Notes: generated by a model not told the origin, from the letters alone. Positions 7,455-16,967 are shown, counted from the stretch's first letter. The stretch: DNA of 32,618 nucleotides from Pelagibacteraceae bacterium AG-422-C23 (GCA_003213695.1 QCMO01000007.1:1-32618), one strand, 5' to 3'. A program made the numbers and translations.

Positions 7455-8787
7455 TGTTAAGAAAATAACCAATAAATATTAAAACTGCAATTCCCATTGC
7501 CCAATTAGTTGCCATGATAGTATAAAAAATATCCTCGTAATCTCCTCCTCTTATATTAATTACATACCATAAACTCAGAAAAGGAAATGCAGTTAATCTA
7601 AGTATACTTAAGTAAAGGCTGTAAAGTGGTTTTTTTACAGCTTGAAAAACTGCTGTAGTAATAAAGAAGACAGGATAAATTGGTCCAATCAATGCTGCAA
7701 CTTTTAGATATATTGCTCCATGATAAATTGCTTCTGAATTATCAGTGAATAAGGAAACTAAACTTTCAGCTCCAAAAAAAATTATTATTCCAGCGCATAT
7801 CATAAAAGATGAACCAAAAAATAAAGCTTTTCTATAAAGCTCTCTTATACGATCATAACTTTTTGCACCAAAGTTTTGTCCACCTATCGATAAAACTGCA
7901 GTGTTTAATCCAATTACAGGTAACAAAAATACTTGCTCAATTCTAAGAGCTGCCCCATAACCTGCTGTTGCCAGGTCACCGAATTGACCAATAAAATAAA
8001 GAATATTAAAAAGCCCTACACCAATAAAGAGCATACTAAACATAACTGGTGTAGATTGATATAGAAGTTCTATTAGCAAATCGTATTTAGGAATGAAACA
8101 TTGAGGTTTTAAATATTTTTTAAGCTCACAAGAATATACTTTATAAGCTAAATACAAAAGTCCAACAGACTGAGAAATTACTGTAGCAATCGCAAGACCA
8201 GAAATACCAAAAGCTGGGATAAATCCATAACCAAAAATAAATAAAGGATTTAAAAAAATATTTAAGAAAAAGCTGAAAATTAAAACGTTTCTATAACTTT
8301 TTGTATCACCTTGTGCATTTAAAGTTCCATTTAAAGAAATCTGTATTAGTACAATTATTGTTCCATAAAAAATAATATCTAAATACTTTCTTGATAAAAT
8401 TATTCCCTCTTGATCAGCACCCATTAAAGATAAAAGAAAATCTGATACATTTAATCCAAATAAAGTTACCAATATAGATAATGCAACTGCATAAATAATT
8501 GATTGTGCAACAAATAAAGAAGCTCTTCTAATATTTTTTGATCCGATATTGTTTCCAATTAAAGTATTTGTACCTGCACTTAGTCCTACGCCGATAGCTA
8601 TAATTGTAAAATAAATTGGAAATGATTTAGCTATAGCCCCTATAGCTTCAGCTGAAATTCTACCAGCAAACCAGGTATCAACTAAATTATAAAAAGTTTG
8701 AAACAATGAGCCAACACTGGCAGGTATAGTGACTTTTCTTAATAGAGTCCAAATTGGATCTTTAGTTAATTTTATTGATTTAGACAA
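7417..8787 (-). CDS. MATE family multidrug/cation antiporter
   Basis: This 456-residue integral membrane protein has about 12 hydrophobic segments in two similar halves, the MATE architecture. The N-terminal half contains PASVGSLFQTFYNLVDTWFAG, the usual first-helix signature, and the second half repeats a related pattern (STPVMFSMLFIGVGLFNILY). MATE proteins export organic cations or drugs by Na+ or H+ exchange; the substrate here is unknown. The start codon is TTG at 8787, supported by an AAGGAT ribosome binding site just upstream and by the absence of an in-frame ATG before the first helix. It follows trhO by eight bases and overlaps the nuclease gene downstream. Confidence 0.92.
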   Translation of the reverse strand: MSKSIKLTKDPIWTLLRKVTIPASVGSLFQTFYNLVDTWFAGRISAEAIGAIAKSFPIYFTIIAIGVGLSAGTNTLIGNNIGSKNIRRASLFVAQSIIYAVALSILVTLFGLNVSDFLLSLMGADQEGIILSRKYLDIIFYGTIIVLIQISLNGTLNAQGDTKSYRNVLIFSFFLNIFLNPLFIFGYGFIPAFGISGLAIATVISQSVGLLYLAYKVYSCELKKYLKPQCFIPKYDLLIELLYQSTPVMFSMLFIGVGLFNILYFIGQFGDLATAGYGAALRIEQVFLLPVIGLNTAVLSIGGQNFGAKSYDRIRELYRKALFFGSSFMICAGIIIFFGAESLVSLFTDNSEAIYHGAIYLKVAALIGPIYPVFFITTAVFQAVKKPLYSLYLSILRLTAFPFLSLWYVINIRGGDYEDIFYTIMATNWAMGIAVLIFIGYFLNNVFKQNKTLFSY

Positions 8788-8791
8788 AGTT

Positions 8792-8797
8792 ATCCTT
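8792..8797 (-). promoter_or_regulatory. Ribosome binding site that fixes the TTG start of the MATE gene
   Basis: AAGGAT on the minus strand lies four bases before the TTG at 8787-8785 and overlaps the trhO stop codon. This supports TTG initiation and suggests translation is coupled to trhO. Confidence 0.5.
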
Positions 8798-9704
8798 ATT
8801 TAAATTCTTTTTGAAAAATATGTTTTTTTCCAGATTGTTTTGCTTTGTATATCTGACTTTGTCTCATTCTAAAACGTGATTTTTGAGTTTCTGTTAATTT
8901 ATCATGACAATTTGGACAAGAAACTCCTTCTTCATACTTATTCGATCTTTTATCTTTTGAAGATATAGGCATTCTACATCCACTGCACATGGAATACGAG
9001 CCTAGTTTTAATCCATGTTTTAGACTAATTCTATTATCAAATACAAAACACTCACCTTTCCACAAACTTTCATTTTTCTTTATCGTATTTAGATAATTTA
9101 AAATTCCACCATTTAGCTGATAAATATTTTTAAATCCTTTCTTCTTTAAATAAATAGAAGTTTTTTCACAACGTATTCCACCGGTACAAAACATTGCTAC
9201 TGGTTTATTTTTCTTCATTTTATTTAAATACTTAGGAAAATCTCTAAAATTAGTTATATTTGGATTTACTGATCTTTTAAAAGTTCCAACCTTATATTCA
9301 AAAGGTTTTCTAGTATCAATTATGTGAGTTTCTTTATTCTTAATTAGTTTATTCCAATCTTTTGGGTCTAAATGAGATTTCATATTTATCTCTTTAGGAT
9401 TGATGATTAAATTCATAGGTACAATTTCTTTTTTAATCTTAACTTTAGGCTTATGAAAAGGTTGAAATTTAGATTTAGATTCATTGCTACTATCGAATTG
9501 TTTAAATGAGAATAAAGATTTCAATTTTTTGGTAGTTTTATCAATATCTTTGGTACTACCAGAAATGGTGCCATTTAATCCTTCTTTTGCAATGATTATG
9601 GTTCCTCTAATATGATTTAAAAAAAGGAACTTCTGTAAAAAATCTTTATTTCTTTTTAAAGATTTAACCTTTGCAAATTTATAAAAGCCAACAACTTTAA
9701 ACAT
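8796..9704 (-). CDS. trhO: tRNA uridine(34) 5-hydroxylase TrhO (rhodanese family, YceA-like)
   Basis: TrhO hydroxylates uridine 34 of certain tRNAs to 5-hydroxyuridine using O2, the first step towards 5-methoxy- or 5-carboxymethoxyuridine. The 302-residue protein has the expected order: an N-terminal acylphosphatase-like domain (about 1-95, with IIAKEGLNGTISGS), a rhodanese domain (about 115-210) with catalytic-loop cysteine 173 in MFCTGGIRCEK, and a C-terminal cysteine cluster (Cys240, Cys243, Cys263, Cys266) that probably binds metal. The ATG overlaps the stop of the upstream O-methyltransferase by one base (TAATG), so the two are translationally coupled. The presence of the whole three-part layout separates it from simple rhodaneses. 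Confidence 0.92.
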   Translation of the reverse strand: MFKVVGFYKFAKVKSLKRNKDFLQKFLFLNHIRGTIIIAKEGLNGTISGSTKDIDKTTKKLKSLFSFKQFDSSNESKSKFQPFHKPKVKIKKEIVPMNLIINPKEINMKSHLDPKDWNKLIKNKETHIIDTRKPFEYKVGTFKRSVNPNITNFRDFPKYLNKMKKNKPVAMFCTGGIRCEKTSIYLKKKGFKNIYQLNGGILNYLNTIKKNESLWKGECFVFDNRISLKHGLKLGSYSMCSGCRMPISSKDKRSNKYEEGVSCPNCHDKLTETQKSRFRMRQSQIYKAKQSGKKHIFQKEFK

Positions 9705-10354
9705 TATAAAACTCTACAAACAGTCATTCCATCACCTAATGGAATAATGATTTGCTCTACTCTTTTATCTTCAGACACAAATTTATTAAATTCTCTAATA
9801 TTTATAGTAAATTTATCATTATTTTTTTCATCAGCTACTTCACCATGCCATAAAACATTATCGATAATGATCAATCCACTTTTATTTAATAATTCTAATG
9901 ATTTTTCATAATATTCTCTATAATTCATTTTATCAGCATCAATAAAAATCATATCAAATTTATTATTTTTTAATTCCCTTAAGCTTTCAAGAGCAGGTTT
10001 AATTATTGTTTGAATTTTATGATCTTGTTTTGCTTTTTTAAAAAAATCAAATGCAATTTTGTTTGTCTCCTCATTTTTATCAAGGGCAATTAGTTTTCCG
10101 TCATCCGGTAAAGCGAGTGAAATTGTGAGAGCACTCAGACCTGTAAAAGTTCCAATTTCAAGAACATTTTTTATATTCGAAACTTTAATAATTAAGTGAA
10201 GAAAATGACATTGAGTGGGATCAATCTGCATTCTTTTGATATCACCTAAAGTTTTATTATAATCAATTATCTCCTGTTGAACTGGATGTAAATTTAATCC
10301 AAAATCATTTATATAATTTTGTAACTTTTCTGTAATATCAAGGTTTGCACCCAT
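9704..10354 (-). CDS. SAM-dependent O-methyltransferase, COG4122/YrrM type; candidate tRNA 5-hydroxyuridine methyltransferase (TrmR)
   Basis: This 216-residue class I methyltransferase belongs to the catechol-O-methyltransferase-like group. Motif I is LEIGTFTGLSALTISLAL (Glu66, Gly68). The metal-binding residues typical of the group are Asp139 and Asp141 (FIDADK) and Asp165-Asn166 (IIIDNVLWHG). Bacillus subtilis YrrM, of the same family and nearly the same length, is TrmR, which methylates 5-hydroxyuridine 34 to 5-methoxyuridine. The gene here is directly upstream of trhO (one-base TAATG overlap) and one base after gatB, which strongly suggests a tRNA substrate. Seen: family motifs and coupling. 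Inferred: the TrmR role. A small-molecule catechol-like substrate is the alternative. Confidence 0.85.
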   Translation of the reverse strand: MGANLDITEKLQNYINDFGLNLHPVQQEIIDYNKTLGDIKRMQIDPTQCHFLHLIIKVSNIKNVLEIGTFTGLSALTISLALPDDGKLIALDKNEETNKIAFDFFKKAKQDHKIQTIIKPALESLRELKNNKFDMIFIDADKMNYREYYEKSLELLNKSGLIIIDNVLWHGEVADEKNNDKFTINIREFNKFVSEDKRVEQIIIPLGDGMTVCRVL

Positions 10355-10355
10355 T

Positions 10356-11834
10356 TTACTGAAGTTTTTTCTTTAAAATCTCATTTATTAATTGGGGATT
10401 GGCTTTACCACTAGAAGCTTTCATTGCTTGACCAACAAAGAAACCAAATAATTTTTCCTTACCTTGTTTATATTCAATTGCTTTTTCTCTATTATCATTA
10501 ATTATTTTATCAATTAAAGCCTCTATCGCTTTAGGATCACTTTGTTGTTTAAGCCCTTTTTCTTCAACTATTTTTTGAGGATCTTTATCCCCATCCAACA
10601 TTAGTTCAAATACAGTCTTTGCTATTTTTCCTGAAATTGTTCCATTTTTTATTAAGTTAACTAGTATAGCTAAATTCTTTGCACTTACTGGGCTTTGAGA
10701 AATTTCTAAATTTTTATTGTTTAAAACTGCAAATAATTCACTTGTAATCCAATTAACCGCTAATTTCATATCTTTGTTTTTACCCATCTTAGCTACAACT
10801 TCTTCAAAATATTTTGCTGTATCGATATCTGAGACTAAGATTGTTGCCTCATATGGTGACAGCTTAAATTCAGCAATAAATCTTTTCTTTTTATCATCGG
10901 GTAATTCAGGAATATTATTTTTAAGTTCATTAACAAATTCATCAGATACTTCTAAAGGTAATAAATCAGGATCAGGAAAATACCTATAATCATGCGCGTC
11001 TTCTTTTGACCTCATTGATCTTGTTTCATTTTTTTTAGTATCAAATAATCTTGTCTCTTGATCAATTGATTTACCTTCTTCAATTAAATCAACTTGTCTA
11101 TTTGCTTCATATTCAATAGCCATTTGCATAAATTTGATTGAATTTACATTTTTAATCTCACATCTTGTTCCAAATTCTTTTGAACCTTTTGCTCTTACAG
11201 AAACATTGACATCTGCTCTGAGTGACCCTTCTTGCATATTACCATCACATGTACCTAAATATCTCATTATTGATCTTAATTTTTTAATATAGGCACTTAC
11301 CTCATCTGGGGATCTAAGATCTGGCTTACTTACAATTTCCATTAAAGCAACTCCTGATCTATTGAGATCTACGAAAGTATTTTGAGGATCAAGGTCATGA
11401 ATACTTTTTCCTGCATCTTGCTCTAAATGTAATCTTTCAATACCAACTTCTTTTTGTCCATCAGGCATGTCTAAAATGACTTTACCCTCACCTATAATAG
11501 GATCTTTAAATTGAGAAATTTGATATCCTTGAGGTAAATCTGCATAAAAATAATTTTTTCTATCAAATACAGATCGTTTATTAATTTTTGCATTAAGGCC
11601 AATACCTGTTTTAATAGCTTGTTTTACACAAAATTCATTTATTACGGGTAACATTCCTGGAAATGCTGCATCAACTAAACTTACCTGGGTATTTGGTTCA
11701 GCTCCAAATTTAGTAGCAGAGGTAGAAAATAATTTTGACTCTGATAATACTTGAGCATGAACCTCTAAACCAATAACAACCTCGTATTGATTATCTTTTC
11801 GATTGATTAAATACTCTGAATTTTTTTTACTCAC
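10356..11834 (-). CDS. gatB: Asp/Glu-tRNA(Asn/Gln) amidotransferase subunit B
   Basis: GatB binds the misacylated tRNA and phosphorylates the Glu or Asp side chain before amidation by GatA-derived ammonia. At 492 residues it is full length. The N-terminal [11 protein letters not shown] motif, the [10 protein letters not shown] segment and [14 protein letters not shown] are hallmarks of the family. The C-terminal YqeY-like tRNA-binding domain occupies about residues 340-490. Translation starts with GTG at 11834, overlapping the gatA stop by four bases (GTGA). It is part of gatCAB and lies one base upstream of the O-methyltransferase gene. Confidence 0.97.
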   Translation of the reverse strand: MSKKNSEYLINRKDNQYEVVIGLEVHAQVLSESKLFSTSATKFGAEPNTQVSLVDAAFPGMLPVINEFCVKQAIKTGIGLNAKINKRSVFDRKNYFYADLPQGYQISQFKDPIIGEGKVILDMPDGQKEVGIERLHLEQDAGKSIHDLDPQNTFVDLNRSGVALMEIVSKPDLRSPDEVSAYIKKLRSIMRYLGTCDGNMQEGSLRADVNVSVRAKGSKEFGTRCEIKNVNSIKFMQMAIEYEANRQVDLIEEGKSIDQETRLFDTKKNETRSMRSKEDAHDYRYFPDPDLLPLEVSDEFVNELKNNIPELPDDKKKRFIAEFKLSPYEATILVSDIDTAKYFEEVVAKMGKNKDMKLAVNWITSELFAVLNNKNLEISQSPVSAKNLAILVNLIKNGTISGKIAKTVFELMLDGDKDPQKIVEEKGLKQQSDPKAIEALIDKIINDNREKAIEYKQGKEKLFGFFVGQAMKASSGKANPQLINEILKKKLQ

Positions 11835-13288
11835 TTAATCCACCAATCTGTAATTTTGTTTTTAAAATTAATCTTTTCTTCCATTGCGAAGGCAATATTT
11901 AATATATTTTGTTCATCAAAAGCTTTACCAATTATTTGTAAGCCTAATGGATACCCTTTTGAGTCGTGTCCTGCTGGAATTGAAATTCCTGGTAAACCTG
12001 CAAGATTAACTGGGACTGTAAATATATCATTGAGATACATCGAAACTGGATCATTTGTTTTTTCGCCTATTTTAAATGCTGAACTAGGTGTTGACGGAGT
12101 TAAAATTGCATCAACCTTTTTATATGCCTCATCAAAATCATTTTTAATTAACTTTCGTACTTTTTGAGCTTTTAGATAGTAAGCATCATAATAACCAGAT
12201 GACAAAACATAAGTTCCTATCATAATTCTTCTTTGTACTTCAGCGCCAAAACCTTCAGATCTTGTTTTTTCATACATATCAATTAGATTTTCACCTTTGG
12301 CTCTAAATCCATACTTAACACCATCATATCTTGCTAAGTTTGAAGATGCTTCTGCAGGAGCAACAATATAATAAGTAGGCAAAGCATAACTAGTATGAGG
12401 TAATGAAATATCGATTGTTTCTGCTCCACAATCTTTGACATACTGAATTCCTTTTTGCCAAAGATCTTCAATCTCTTTTGGCATTCCATCAACTCTATAT
12501 TCTTTTGGTATCCCAATTTTTTTTCCTTTTATATTATTAGTAAGTTTTTTACTGTATTGGTTTCTTTTAAAATCTATTGAGGTGGAGTCTTTTGGATCAT
12601 AAGTACTAATTACCTCTTGTAGTAAAGCACAATCTTTAACATTTTGTGCCATTGGTCCTGCTTGATCTAATGATGATGCAAAAGCAACAATTCCATAGCG
12701 TGAGCAGCTTCCATAAGTAGGTTTTAATCCAACTGTTCCTGTAAAAGAAGCAGGTTGTCTTATTGACCCACCAGTATCTGTTCCAATTGTAATCGGTGTT
12801 AATTGTCCAGCCACTGCTGAAGCAGACCCACCTGACGAACCACCTGGAACTAAGTCTTTATCAATTGGATTTTGCACGTTACCAAAAAAACTAGTTTCAT
12901 TAGATGAGCCCATTGCAAATTCATCACAATTTAATTTACCTAAAAGTATTGCACCTTCTCTCCAGATATTGTCAGTTACTGTTGATTCATATGTTGGTAC
13001 AAAATTATTTAGAATTTTACTACCAGCAGTTGTTTTAACATCTTTTGTACAAAATAAATCTTTTACTGCCATTGGAATACCTGGCAATTTTAAATCTAAA
13101 TTAGGTTTTTGATCAAATTTTTTTGCTTTATCTAAAGCTGATGTGAAATCCTCATTGATATATGCATTCAATTCTTTAGACTTTTCAGATCTGTCGATAA
13201 ATGCTTTGGTTACTTCTGTTGAAGACAGTTTTTTATCTTTAATATTTTCAATTAATTCTGTTAGAGATTGTTTTGTAATATCTGACAT
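11831..13288 (-). CDS. gatA: Asp/Glu-tRNA(Asn/Gln) amidotransferase subunit A
   Basis: GatA is the amidase that releases ammonia from glutamine for tRNA-dependent Gln or Asn formation. The 485-residue protein shows the full amidase-signature catalytic triad: Lys76 in [11 protein letters not shown], cis-Ser151 in [12 protein letters not shown] and nucleophile Ser175 in [12 protein letters not shown]. Its presence implies that this organism makes Gln-tRNA and/or Asn-tRNA by the indirect route. The ATG at 13288 overlaps the gatC stop by one base, and its own stop overlaps gatB, so the three subunits are translationally coupled. Confidence 0.97.
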   Translation of the reverse strand: MSDITKQSLTELIENIKDKKLSSTEVTKAFIDRSEKSKELNAYINEDFTSALDKAKKFDQKPNLDLKLPGIPMAVKDLFCTKDVKTTAGSKILNNFVPTYESTVTDNIWREGAILLGKLNCDEFAMGSSNETSFFGNVQNPIDKDLVPGGSSGGSASAVAGQLTPITIGTDTGGSIRQPASFTGTVGLKPTYGSCSRYGIVAFASSLDQAGPMAQNVKDCALLQEVISTYDPKDSTSIDFKRNQYSKKLTNNIKGKKIGIPKEYRVDGMPKEIEDLWQKGIQYVKDCGAETIDISLPHTSYALPTYYIVAPAEASSNLARYDGVKYGFRAKGENLIDMYEKTRSEGFGAEVQRRIMIGTYVLSSGYYDAYYLKAQKVRKLIKNDFDEAYKKVDAILTPSTPSSAFKIGEKTNDPVSMYLNDIFTVPVNLAGLPGISIPAGHDSKGYPLGLQIIGKAFDEQNILNIAFAMEEKINFKNKITDWWIK

Positions 13289-13575
13289 TACTCTATCACC
13301 TTTGGTACAACAAAATAATCTTCATTATCTTGAGGAGAATTTTTAACTATTTGTTCTCTTATATTCTTACTTTTAACCACGTCAGTTCTCAGTTTTAATG
13401 TTGTTTCAGCCACAGAAGTTAAAGGTTCAACGTTGTCTGTTTTTAATTCATTTAGTTTTTCAATAAAATCAAAAATTGAATTTAAATCACCGGCTAATTT
13501 TTCAGCTTTTTTTTCATCAACTGAAATTCTTGATAATTTAGAGATATGTTTTATTGTTTTAAGATCTATACTCAT
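13288..13575 (-). CDS. gatC: Asp/Glu-tRNA(Asn/Gln) amidotransferase subunit C
   Basis: GatC is the 95-residue belt protein that stabilises the GatA-GatB interface. The pattern [20 protein letters not shown] at the N-terminus, [19 protein letters not shown] in the middle and the C-terminal VVPKVIE are typical. It is the first gene of the seven-gene minus-strand run. The 50-base gap to the divergent ruvX should hold promoters for both directions, but I could not place one convincingly. Confidence 0.95.
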   Translation of the reverse strand: MSIDLKTIKHISKLSRISVDEKKAEKLAGDLNSIFDFIEKLNELKTDNVEPLTSVAETTLKLRTDVVKSKNIREQIVKNSPQDNEDYFVVPKVIE

Positions 13576-13625
13576 ATGCTATTTAAATATGACGCAAACT
13601 ACCATTTAAGTTTGAAATATACAAT

Positions 13626-14081
13626 ATGATCACTTTAGAAGAATTTAAAAAAAAACACTCAGATAAGTGTAGATTAATAGGTTTAGACCTTGGTTCTAAA
13701 AGAATCGGTGTATCTATTTGTGATGAAAAACAATTAATTGCTACTCCACTAAAAACAATAACCAGAAATACTCTAAATGAATTAATTGTTGAGCTTAAAG
13801 TGATTATTGATGAAAATAATATTAAAGGAATCATCATTGGAAATCCTTTAAATATGGATGGTTCATTGGGTAGATCAGCACAATCAGTAAAGGACACGTC
13901 TCAAAAAATTGAGGAACACATAAATATACCTATTTGTCTATGGGATGAAAGATTATCAACAGTTGGTGCTTTTAACCTATCTAGTCAATTAGATATCAAT
14001 GTGAGTAAAAGAGAAAAGAAAATTGATGAAAATGCAGCAGCTTTTATATTACAAGGAGCAATAGATTTTTTAAATAATTAA
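13626..14081 (+). CDS. ruvX: RuvX/YqgF family Holliday junction resolvase-like nuclease
   Basis: This 151-residue RNase H-fold protein belongs to a family described as a Holliday junction resolvase-like or 16S rRNA 5'-end maturation nuclease. The acidic residues expected at the active site are visible: Asp21 in GLDLGSKRIGVS, the glutamate in LWDERLSTVGA, and the aspartate in KIDENAAAFILQGAIDF near the C-terminus. The NPLNMDGSLGRSAQSV loop is also conserved. It is divergent from gatC and lies 42 bases before pyrB. The family is clear; the exact cellular substrate remains less certain than the name suggests. Confidence 0.93.
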   Translation: MITLEEFKKKHSDKCRLIGLDLGSKRIGVSICDEKQLIATPLKTITRNTLNELIVELKVIIDENNIKGIIIGNPLNMDGSLGRSAQSVKDTSQKIEEHINIPICLWDERLSTVGAFNLSSQLDINVSKREKKIDENAAAFILQGAIDFLNN

Positions 14082-14084
14082 TAC

Positions 14085-14113
14085 TTGCTATTATAGACAT
14101 TTATAGTTATAGA
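14085..14113 (+). promoter_or_regulatory. Candidate pyrB promoter giving a nearly leaderless transcript
   Basis: TTGCTA (14085-14090) and TATAGA (14108-14113) match sigma-70 boxes at four positions each, with a 17-base spacer. The predicted start near 14120 falls just before the ATG at 14124. This would exclude the in-frame TTG at 14115 and give a leader of only a few bases. Motif inference only. Confidence 0.3.
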
Positions 14114-14123
14114 GTTGGTTTTA

Positions 14124-15065
14124 ATGGCAATAAAAACAGATAAAGCTATTAAAATTTCCCAAAAACATTTGTTAGGTATCCAAGATTTATCAATTAATGA
14201 TGTAAGTTTAATACTTGATGAAGCACACGCGTTTATAAAAGTTAATCAAAGTAAAAATAAAAAGATAGATGTTTTGAGGGGAAAGACTCAAATCAATCTA
14301 TTCTTTGAGCCTTCTACTAGAACACAAAGTTCATTTGAATTGGCTGGAAAAAGACTTGGAGCAGACGTTATGTCTATGAATATAAGTAACTCTGCAATTA
14401 AAAAAGGTGAAACATTAATCGATACAGCCATGACTTTAAATGCGATGCATCCAGATATTATTGTAGTTAGACATCAAGACTCTGGAGCTTGTAACTTACT
14501 TTCGCAAAAAGTAAATTGTGCAGTGCTAAATGCTGGTGATGGAAGAAGAGAGCACCCTACTCAAGCTCTTTTAGATGCTTTAACAATTATAACTCGAAAA
14601 AATAAAATTGAAGGATTGAAAATTGCAATATGCGGTGACATTCTACATTCAAGAGTAGCAAGATCAAATATTTATCTTCTCAATATGCTTGGAGCTGAAG
14701 TAAATATAATTGCTCCAACAAATCTTATGCCGAAAGAAATTGAAAAATTTGGTGTTAATACTTTTACTGATATGAAAAAAGGATTGAAAGATTGTGATAT
14801 CGTCATGATGTTAAGATTGCAAAATGAGAGAATGACAAGTTCATATCTTTCATCAAATAGAGAATATTATGAATATTACGGTTTAACTCCTGATAAACTT
14901 GAGCATGCTAAATCTGATGCATTAATTATGCACCCTGGACCAATGAATAGAGGTATAGAAATAGATACAATATTAGCAGATGACATAAATAAAAGCGTAA
15001 TTAAAGAACAAGTTGAACTAGGTGTAGCTGTAAGAATGGCTTGTTTAAAGATATTTTGTACATAA
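14124..15065 (+). CDS. pyrB: Aspartate carbamoyltransferase catalytic subunit
   Basis: PyrB condenses carbamoyl phosphate with aspartate, the first committed step of pyrimidine synthesis. The 313-residue protein contains the carbamoyl-phosphate loop [19 protein letters not shown], the [12 protein letters not shown] motif and [12 protein letters not shown] near the C-terminus. I start at the ATG at 14124 rather than the TTG at 14115 because a promoter-like element ends at 14113 and the ATG gives the usual N-terminus. The stop overlaps the ATG of the dihydroorotase-like gene (TAATG). Alphaproteobacterial PyrB commonly pairs with a dihydroorotase homologue, as seen here. Confidence 0.96.
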   Translation: MAIKTDKAIKISQKHLLGIQDLSINDVSLILDEAHAFIKVNQSKNKKIDVLRGKTQINLFFEPSTRTQSSFELAGKRLGADVMSMNISNSAIKKGETLIDTAMTLNAMHPDIIVVRHQDSGACNLLSQKVNCAVLNAGDGRREHPTQALLDALTIITRKNKIEGLKIAICGDILHSRVARSNIYLLNMLGAEVNIIAPTNLMPKEIEKFGVNTFTDMKKGLKDCDIVMMLRLQNERMTSSYLSSNREYYEYYGLTPDKLEHAKSDALIMHPGPMNRGIEIDTILADDINKSVIKEQVELGVAVRMACLKIFCT

Positions 15066-16351
15066 TGAAAAAGCAATATTTCATAAACGCTAACATAATT
15101 GACCCTCATAATTCAATCAATGAGGTTGGGGGTTTGATTATAAGTGAAGAAGGTAAAATTGAAGCCATAGGAAAAAAAGTAAATACTAATAATCTACCTA
15201 CCAGAGAAAAACCAATTGACTTAAAAGGAAAATATATTTTTCCAGGCTTGGTAGACATGAGAGTTTTTGTTGGTGAACCTGGATATGAATACAAAGAAAA
15301 CTTTAGAACCTTAAGTAATGCGGCATTATCTGGTGGTGTTACATCAGTAGTTACGATGCCAAATACTGATCCAATTATAGATAATGTATCTATAGTTGAC
15401 TTTTTAAAAAGAAGAGGAAGAGATAAGTCAAAAATAAATATTTTTCCATCTGCTTCTCTTACAAAAAATATTGAAGGCACCAACATGACAGAGTTTGGTC
15501 TTTTACAGGCCAAAGGGATAATTGCTTTCACAGATGGAATAAAAACAATTCAAAATCCAAGATTAATGTCAAGAATAATGAACTCAGCTAAAGATTTAGG
15601 TTGTCTGATAATGCAACACGCTGAGGACTACGAACTTGCAAAAAATGGTATGATAAATTCTGGAATAATTGCTTCTAAATTGGGATTATCAGGCATACCA
15701 GAAATCGCAGAAAGAATTTTAATAGAGAGAGATTTAACATTGCTAGAGAAAGTAAAATGCAGATATCACATATCTCAATTATCATCGCAAAAATCGGTTG
15801 AAGTTATCAAATATAGAAAAGAAATTGTTAAATTTACCTCAGGGGTTTCGATTAATAACTTATCCTTAAATGAAAACGACATTGGAGATTTTAGAACTTT
15901 TTTAAAGTTATCTCCCCCATTAAGAAGAGAAGAAGATAGATTGGCTCTAGTGCAAGGATTAAAAGATGGCTTGATTGATGTAATTGTTTCAGATCATAAA
16001 CCTGAAGATGAAGAATCAAAAAGATTAACTTTTGCTCAAGCTGCTACTGGTGCCTCTGGTATTGAAACACTCTTATCTTTAAGTTTAGAGTTGTACCATA
16101 ATGGATCTCTCAAACTTGAGACTATTATCAAAGCTCTAACATCTAATCCAGCAAAAATACTCAAAATAAACAAAGGTAACCTTTCTACAGGAAATGACGC
16201 AGACCTATGTATAGTTGATATTGACAAACCATGGATTGTAAAAAAAGATAAATTAGTCTCAAAATCAAAAAATACGTCAATAGAAGATAAAAAACTTCAA
16301 GGTAAAGTTACAAATACCTTTGTAAAAGGAAAAGAATTATTTAAGCTATAG
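15065..16351 (+). CDS. pyrC: Dihydroorotase-like protein (PyrC'/PyrX type, HxH lost)
   Basis: This 428-residue amidohydrolase follows pyrB with a one-base overlap. The usual PGLIDxHVHL metal site reads PGLVDMRVFVGEPG here, so both histidines of the first HxH pair are replaced (Arg66, Phe68). Later ligand-like residues remain: the aspartate in IIAFTDG, the histidine in MQHAEDYELA, the histidine in YHISQLSSQ and the aspartate in VIVSDHKPEDE. This pattern matches the PyrB-associated dihydroorotase homologues known as PyrC' or PyrX, which in some bacteria are structural partners of PyrB rather than enzymes. I use the ATG at 15065; an in-frame TTG at 15041 lies deep within pyrB. Whether it is catalytic is undetermined, and the symbol is given only for the family. 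Confidence 0.88.
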   Translation: MKKQYFINANIIDPHNSINEVGGLIISEEGKIEAIGKKVNTNNLPTREKPIDLKGKYIFPGLVDMRVFVGEPGYEYKENFRTLSNAALSGGVTSVVTMPNTDPIIDNVSIVDFLKRRGRDKSKINIFPSASLTKNIEGTNMTEFGLLQAKGIIAFTDGIKTIQNPRLMSRIMNSAKDLGCLIMQHAEDYELAKNGMINSGIIASKLGLSGIPEIAERILIERDLTLLEKVKCRYHISQLSSQKSVEVIKYRKEIVKFTSGVSINNLSLNENDIGDFRTFLKLSPPLRREEDRLALVQGLKDGLIDVIVSDHKPEDEESKRLTFAQAATGASGIETLLSLSLELYHNGSLKLETIIKALTSNPAKILKINKGNLSTGNDADLCIVDIDKPWIVKKDKLVSKSKNTSIEDKKLQGKVTNTFVKGKELFKL

Positions 16352-16352
16352 A

Positions 16353-16931
16353 ATGGATATTTTTTTAATAGGTATAATTTCTTACCTTATGGGTTCTGTA
16401 CCATTCGGTTTTATACTTACAAAAATCTTTTTAAAAAAGGATATTAGAGAAATTGGTTCAGGTAACATTGGAGCTACTAATGCTCTCAGAACTGGGAATA
16501 AAACAATAGGTTATTCAACATTGGTTCTTGATATTTTGAAAGCTGTAGCACCTGTTATTTATGTAAAAATCTTTTATCAAGATTTTTTATATATTGCCTC
16601 TCTATGTGCTTTTTTAGGTCATGTTTTTCCAATTTGGTTAAAGTTTAAAGGTGGAAAAGGTGTTGCAACTTATGTTGGAATTTTATTTGCCATAAATATC
16701 TATTTCGGAATTATCTTTATTATTTCTTGGTTTATAACTTTTTTTATTTCTAAGTATTCCTCGTTATCATCTTTAGTTGGAGCAGCCTCTATACCAATAT
16801 ATTTATTGATTTTAACTCAATTTGATCAGGGAATTTTTTTTACGATTATGTTTGTCTTGATATTTTTTACTCATAAAGAAAATATTAAAAGATTGAAAAA
16901 TAAAGAAGAAACAAAGACAAAAATTTATTAA
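16353..16931 (+). CDS. plsY: Glycerol-3-phosphate acyltransferase PlsY
   Basis: PlsY transfers an acyl group from acyl-phosphate to glycerol-3-phosphate at the inner membrane, the first step of phospholipid synthesis. The 192-residue protein has about five hydrophobic segments and the three family motifs: MGSVPFGFIL near the N-terminus, GSGNIGATNALRTGNK, and the glycine-rich GHVFPIWLKFKGGKGVAT. It begins one base after the dihydroorotase-like gene. In many proteobacteria dprA lies between plsY and topA; here only 36 non-coding bases separate them. Confidence 0.95.
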   Translation: MDIFLIGIISYLMGSVPFGFILTKIFLKKDIREIGSGNIGATNALRTGNKTIGYSTLVLDILKAVAPVIYVKIFYQDFLYIASLCAFLGHVFPIWLKFKGGKGVATYVGILFAINIYFGIIFIISWFITFFISKYSSLSSLVGAASIPIYLLILTQFDQGIFFTIMFVLIFFTHKENIKRLKNKEETKTKIY

Positions 16932-16967
16932 ATTGACTATCTAAGTGATTTGAGTAGTTTGTAGTCT

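Noticed and set aside
7455..7472. TTG start for the nuclease
   Set aside because: The ATG at 7454 yields a normal signal sequence; the extra six residues add nothing and lengthen the overlap.
11856..12167. Open frame of 103 codons on the plus strand opposite gatA
   Set aside because: It is antisense to conserved gatA sequence, with no ribosome binding site or recognisable motif.
13583..13897. Open frame of 104 codons on the minus strand opposite ruvX
   Set aside because: It lies antisense to a well-supported ruvX, has no recognisable family features and looks like a shadow frame of A+T-rich coding sequence.
15041..15064. TTG start for the dihydroorotase-like gene
   Set aside because: It would lie 25 bases inside pyrB; the ATG at 15065 in the TAATG overlap gives the standard N-terminus.
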